This document shows positions 59,421-64,000 of a DNA stretch of 64,000 bases, one piece after another (the stretch's first letter is position 1; each line of letters begins with the position of its first letter). A model generated the notes under the pieces. The model was not told the origin of the DNA, did no database searches, and saw nothing but the letters and a program-made list of their open reading frames with translations. The position numbers were made by a program, and so were the translations under genes. The stretch is from Dasypus novemcinctus (taxonomy: Eukaryota > Chordata > Mammalia > Cingulata > Dasypodidae): contig NC_080677.1 in the NCBI RefSeq assembly GCF_030445035.2, positions 159,899,169 to 159,963,168 of the forward strand. The letters are read 5' to 3'.

Positions 59421-62400
59421 ACAATGAAAGAATGAGTGTCTCAGCCAGTCATTATGGCAGCGTTCCAAGACTGCGAAGAAGGCACTCTACCGGCAGTCTT
59501 CTGGTTACGTTTTGTTCAGAGTACCTGTTTACTGTTACCATGTCACTGCATGGGAAGAGGAGAAAGCTCTCTCTGCTTATAGGTCACTCTTTGGTCCAAA
59601 TGTGAAGCCCAGCTGTAAAAGTCCACTTCCCCTGGGGCTTTCCAGAAACTGGTTGCTAAGGGCGGCAGTCTTCACCAGCCTGGATTTATGAGAACTGAAT
59701 TCTCGTCCTCTTCTGATGTGACCTACTGGACCACGAAGTTTTGGACAGAAGTTGACTGGTCTACCATCTGTAAAGGGGTGGAACTGGACAGTTGCTAGTT
59801 TGTTCCTGTTCTCAGGTTCCAAAGGTGCATGTCTTTTAAGATGACCAGCTGTAGTTAGGGGTACAGTCTGTGACCAGGGAGCAGGTGAATACAAATCTGG
59901 GCAAAGCAGTGGGGGCCCACTGGCATCGGCCCATGGCTCTAATCAAGCTCAGCAGGCAGAAATGAATGCCACTCTAGCATGTGACCTATTGCTATGCCAA
60001 AGAGGAATATAAAGATTAGAATTCATTCCTGGGCAATCATGTCCCTGTACCAATTTGGCTAAACTGGCAGCACTGGGGAGCCATTCATCTGTTGCTCTAA
60101 GCTATCTGTCAGGTTTCTTTTGCCCTTCCCCCTTACTTGCACCCTCTTTCACTGCCAGTGGCAACACAGAGTGCACAGGGACCATAAGCTGGGCACACCT
60201 TTCTCCTTTGCTCCCTGCCTGCTGACCCAGCTGCCACCCACGTGGTGGGAATTGCAGTTGTGATCAAGGTGAGAGTCTGCGGTCTTGACCCCATACCTCG
60301 AGGCCATCTCTGTTTGGGGAGGTGGACAGTAATATACGCTCAGGAAGAGAAACGCAGTGCCAATACCAAGATGCCACACAGCAGTGAGATTCACTTGTGG
60401 CTAGAACCACAACGTGGGAAATATTAGAAAGGAAGTAGTTGTGTCCCCGTTTTTTAAGCACATTCTGGTGTATGTTAGAGAGGACAGGCCATGGTAGTCA
60501 TTTTTCCTTAAAAGCAATTTTCCATCCATAACTTCTCCTTTTGTCATGACGACAGCACATGCCTCTCTCCCCCTTGCCAGTGTGCCCGTGTCTTCCAGCA
60601 GCTGACATTGCCCCAGGAGAGACACCCCCTGGTTTCTTTCTTATGTAGTTGCAGGTTCCTCTTTCCTTCCTGACTGAATGTACCCTTGCTCTGCCGTTCA
60701 AGAAGCAAGCTCCTGACAAGGCCACTGAGCAATGGAGGGATTTTAATTGTGTCCTAATCACCAGCATGTATATAAAGGAACCAAAATGCAAGTTCCTTCA
60801 AATACTTCGATGATGCCTGAGGCACGTGGCACTGGAGAATTTCAGAAGACTAGACCCATTTCCAGTACTAGAATATGATTTCTGGGTTGTAACTGCTTTC
60901 TACTGTGGTAGTTTGAGATTCATCTTTTGGACTAAAGATTTCCAGTTCTTACTTCAAACACCTATTAATGACAGTTGTCACGAAAAAATCTCCCTTCTTA
61001 GAGAACCCAAAAGAAATGGGGTTCTTCTTCTTGAAGGTAGACTTTAGGCATCACTTTTAATTATATGTGTATCCTGAGTCTCTGTAAACAGCACTTTCCC
61101 TACCTATTTGTGTTTTAATTCTAAAAATAAACATCCTGAAAATTTAGCAATAAAAATCTAAACCAACTGGCTTGCAAGTAATGTTAAATAGATTTGATGA
61201 TTTGGTTTGTAAGAAAAATAGTTGACTTTTTAAAATTCAAAGAGTGGATTTGATGAGAATGTTTAAAAGAATAAAGAGCTATGCTTGCCAGACACGTATT
61301 TTCTTTTGCACTAGGCTACTCTTAAACAAAATCAGTGAGCACATTCCTTCCCCCTCTGACTCCACTCAAGATTAAGAGGGGTCCAAGGGATTGCCTTTCT
61401 GTTCATTTGCCAGAGTAGGAGGACACCTTCCTCAGCTGTGAGATCCTGGAGCCACAGCGCCCCAGTTCCTGGAATCCACACCCCGGCCAGAAGGGACCCT
61501 GGACTGACCCATACGATGTTCTCTTCCTCACGTCTCAATACTGGTTTAGGTTTTCACAAGAATTCATGTGTGGAAAACAGTTCTGAAGAGGCAAGTACCT
61601 AAGTTCTCCTAACCTAGCCAAAGGGGCAATAGTATAAAATAAGGGGTGTGGTTTTCAAAAAGGAAAATTAGTTTGCATCTGTGAAATTGGTGTACTGTGC
61701 CATTCTGCCTATTGATGGGGCGTATGAAATGGCTAAAGGTTTTCTTAATTCGTTTTCATCCCTCCACCCACTACCAGTCTGTACATATCTAACACTTTCT
61801 TCATAAATAAAATCTGTGCATTCATTTCCTGTCTTCTACCCAGTACCCTCGTTCCCCCTCTACCAGCAGATGACGGTCCACAGATAGCCACGTCTGCTGA
61901 ATAGAGAAACTCCCCAAAAGCAGCATTATTGTTTAATATGGGATGCTTCCTGCTACATTGTTGGCTATCCTCTAGCAGAATTAGAGCCTTCTATTGTTGT
62001 GGTGACATGCCTAACCTGACCCCATCATTTGTCATTGTCATCGATTTCTCTTTCTTGAGATGCTGGATTTTAAAGGGTCATATTGCATTTTCTGTCTCTT
62101 GAAGGATGTGGTTCAAATATGGCATCTCTAATGGGAGCATGATGGAATGTACCGTCCACTTTCTGGCTGGTTAGAAATCAAGATGTTGTAGAAATGCTCT
62201 GCTAGATTTCTGTGCAAAAGGTGAATTGTTTGCCCTTTCAGATTCTGACTTCCTGAGTTTCGTGGTGGATCTGAAGCCTGTCGGTGGCAGCTCAGTCTGT
62301 TTGGCCCATCTCTGAAAACATGGCGGTGGTGGCCGTGCAAAGCTCCATTAAGGCATTCCCTGTTTGGAGTCCTTCTGTCCCACTTAAAGCAAGACAGAGT

Positions 62401-62899
62401 TGTTCTTTAACCTCACAAGAAGACTGGGCTCAACTATTGTGGAAAGAAAGCTTTTGTGATGGGAAATAATGCCATCGTCTGAAGTTTGGGAGACACACCG
62501 TGGTGTGGAAGACCTGCGGCTGCCCTGAAAGTACTGCTCTACCCGCTGCGCTGCTGGGGGAGGGGGTGGGGGGCAGGGTCCAGATTGTTCCCTTGATGGC
62601 AGCTCTTGATCTAAGGGTAGATACTGACACCAGGTAGACTTCTCACAGCTCACGTGTAAGTGGCCTCTGTGACGGGTGCAGGGGTTGACATTCAGTCCAG
62701 ACCACACCAGTCAGGTCCTCCTTGGAATTTTCACACTGGAATTTGGAGGCGGAAACCCTTTCCTCTCATACCCTGTATTCCTAAGCTTATTCAGCTTTTC
62801 CTTGGAATCTGTGAGCTACCTCAATATCTTTTCCATCAATCACCTTTTTGCTTAAATTAGTTCAAATTGGCTTCCACTCACTTGCACTGGAGAAAATCC
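59421..62899. other. Intron 3, unassigned sequence
   Basis: Scanned for PRTFDC1 exons 4-6 with no match. No clear repeat core. Confidence 0.45.
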
Positions 62900-63300
62900 T
62901 GAATTGGACACATTATTCAAAGGAGGACTTAACAATCATTTTTAATGGCTGATAGACATCCTATTACATGCACATATTAATATTAGAGATTTTTCAAGTA
63001 GTCCTCTGTTATTGGACATTTCACTTGTTTAATGTTTTCCTGGATCATAAATAATGCTGTGATAAACATCCATATTCACAAGATGAATATGCACATCTCT
63101 GATTATTCTAATAGGCTTGATCCTAAAACCATGTGCCATGCCTCTTGAAGTTTTTGATACATTATGGCCACATTGCCCACCCAAAAGTTGTACTTAATGT
63201 ATATTTCCAACAGCAGTTCATGAAAGTATCTTGTTTTTCCATGTTGTCACCAATTCTGGATACTGTCATTCTATTTCTTTAGTATCTTTCTCGATGTTAC
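62900..63300 (-). mobile_element. Old L1 3' fragment, antisense
   Basis: The order 'ggacatttc...aataatgctgtgataaacatcc...ccacattgccc...gttgtac' matches the antisense 3' end of L1M4/ME-type copies. Confidence 0.55.
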
Positions 63301-64000
63301 AGGCAAAATGTGCCAACTCATTGTTTTTTAGTTTGCACTTCTTGGGAAGAACAAGTCATACAGTGAAGCCTTGGATTTACAACCCCCTCAAGAGCCTCAT
63401 GCAGGAGTTACACTTTATCATCCCACTGCATGCCTCAATTTTGCACTGACTCACTCTTATCAAAATGCTAACAGAGTTTCCTGCCAACCAAAGGTTTTAT
63501 TAGAACATTACATTGCCTAAATTTGAGGCAAAATACCAACAACCTTCTTCGTTCTGGAGAGAGGAGAAGAGAAATCCCCTAGTAAACATCCTGAGATAAG
63601 ATAGCAGGTAGTAGGAGCATTTTTGTTTTGTTTCCATTCAGAATTAAAGATCAGAGAGAACATGGGAAAGCTCTTTCCCTGACCAGACTTTCTTCTGACT
63701 TAGATTGCTCTCACATGTTGTCATGGGCTCACCATCTTTTGTCCTTTTTCTGTGGGATTAGAATGATCTTGGATGTCACAGAGGGACTTTTCAGTTCTCC
63801 CACATCATTCTTGTCGGAAGAGTCTGTGATGCTTGTCCACCCTGCTCTTCTGGCAGCCTGGGGGCACACAGTTCCTCTCTTTCCTCAGAAGCAGTTCCAA
63901 ATAGGGTATATTTGCTCTCATCTTTTTTCTCCCCTTCTATTAGAAACAGACTAAAACTAGCATTACGTTGTCAGAAGTTAGATTTAGTGAACTCTGGGAT
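63301..64000. other. Intron 3, unassigned sequence at window end
   Basis: The 108-codon frame at 63628-63954 has no recognisable domain. Confidence 0.45.

Larger units (their letters stand above)
19098..64000 (+). other. PRTFDC1: PRTFDC1 gene, 5' part (exons 1-3; 3' end beyond window)
   Basis: Three exons on one strand join in frame into 113 residues that match the N-terminal half of PRTFDC1, the paralogue of hypoxanthine-guanine phosphoribosyltransferase (HPRT1). Intron phases are 0 (after exon 1), 2 (after exon 2) and 0 (after exon 3). HPRT1 exons 2 and 3 have the same 107 and 184 bp lengths. HPRT1 itself is excluded because the N-terminus (MAGSREEASEPGRGVV) and the residues around the pyrophosphate loop are PRTFDC1-type. 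The protein is expected to be cytosolic, to bind purine nucleotide, and to have little or no HPRT activity; that last point is family knowledge and cannot be seen here, because the catalytic-loop exon (exon 6 in HPRT1) is not in the window. Intron 1 is 7.6 kb, intron 2 is 8.1 kb and intron 3 is at least 28.9 kb. I looked for exon 4 (66 bp in the family) up to 64000 without success. Confidence 0.93.
35121..64000 (+). other. PRTFDC1: PRTFDC1 intron 3 (5' part, open at window end)
   Basis: It begins gtaagt at 35121. No exon resembling the family's exon 4 (a 66-bp block encoding NDQS and GGDDLST) was recognised before 64000. The stretch is therefore treated as one long intron made of transposon remnants and unassigned sequence. 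Confidence 0.7.

Overview
This is mammalian nuclear DNA. It is mostly non-coding and dense with retroposons, and one protein gene is split across it. Several full-length insertions match the tRNA-derived DAS SINE family of the nine-banded armadillo. With xenarthran-type L1 3' ends and ERVL/MaLR-like LTRs, they point to Dasypus or a close relative. Nothing bacterial, plasmid-borne or CRISPR-like is present.

The gene is PRTFDC1 (phosphoribosyltransferase domain containing 1, the HPRT1 paralogue) on the + strand. Exon 1 (19098-19145) lies in a strong CpG island (about 18230-19870). Exon 2 is 26780-26886 and exon 3 is 34937-35120. Together they encode residues 1-113 of an expected ~225. Exons 2 and 3 are 107 and 184 bp, the sizes of HPRT1 exons 2 and 3, and all splice sites are canonical and in phase. 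Exon 4 onward was not found, so intron 3 appears to run off the window (more than 28.8 kb).

Layout. 1-18.2 kb: upstream flank with SINEs, L1 3' ends, a MER20, an LTR element with internal sequence (5131-6754), a hAT-like MITE and an antisense RPL31 processed pseudogene (14410-14800). 18.2-19.9 kb: CpG-island promoter. 19.1-26.8 kb: GC-rich intron 1 with MIR and L2 remnants and an unexplained open frame with an optimal Kozak start (20701-20847). 26.9-34.9 kb: intron 2, filled mostly by one nearly full-length antisense L1 (about 27.43-33.2 kb) and three antisense SINEs. 35.1-64 kb: intron 3, with a second antisense L1 split by a solo LTR that has a perfect 5-bp duplication, plus further L1, L2, HAL1, MIR and LTR pieces and a few GC-rich patches.

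I found no new multi-gene system. The items most worth checking are the orphan frame in intron 1, the SINE placed next to the exon 2 acceptor, the inverted segment inside the intron-2 L1, and the LTR element at 5.1-6.8 kb.
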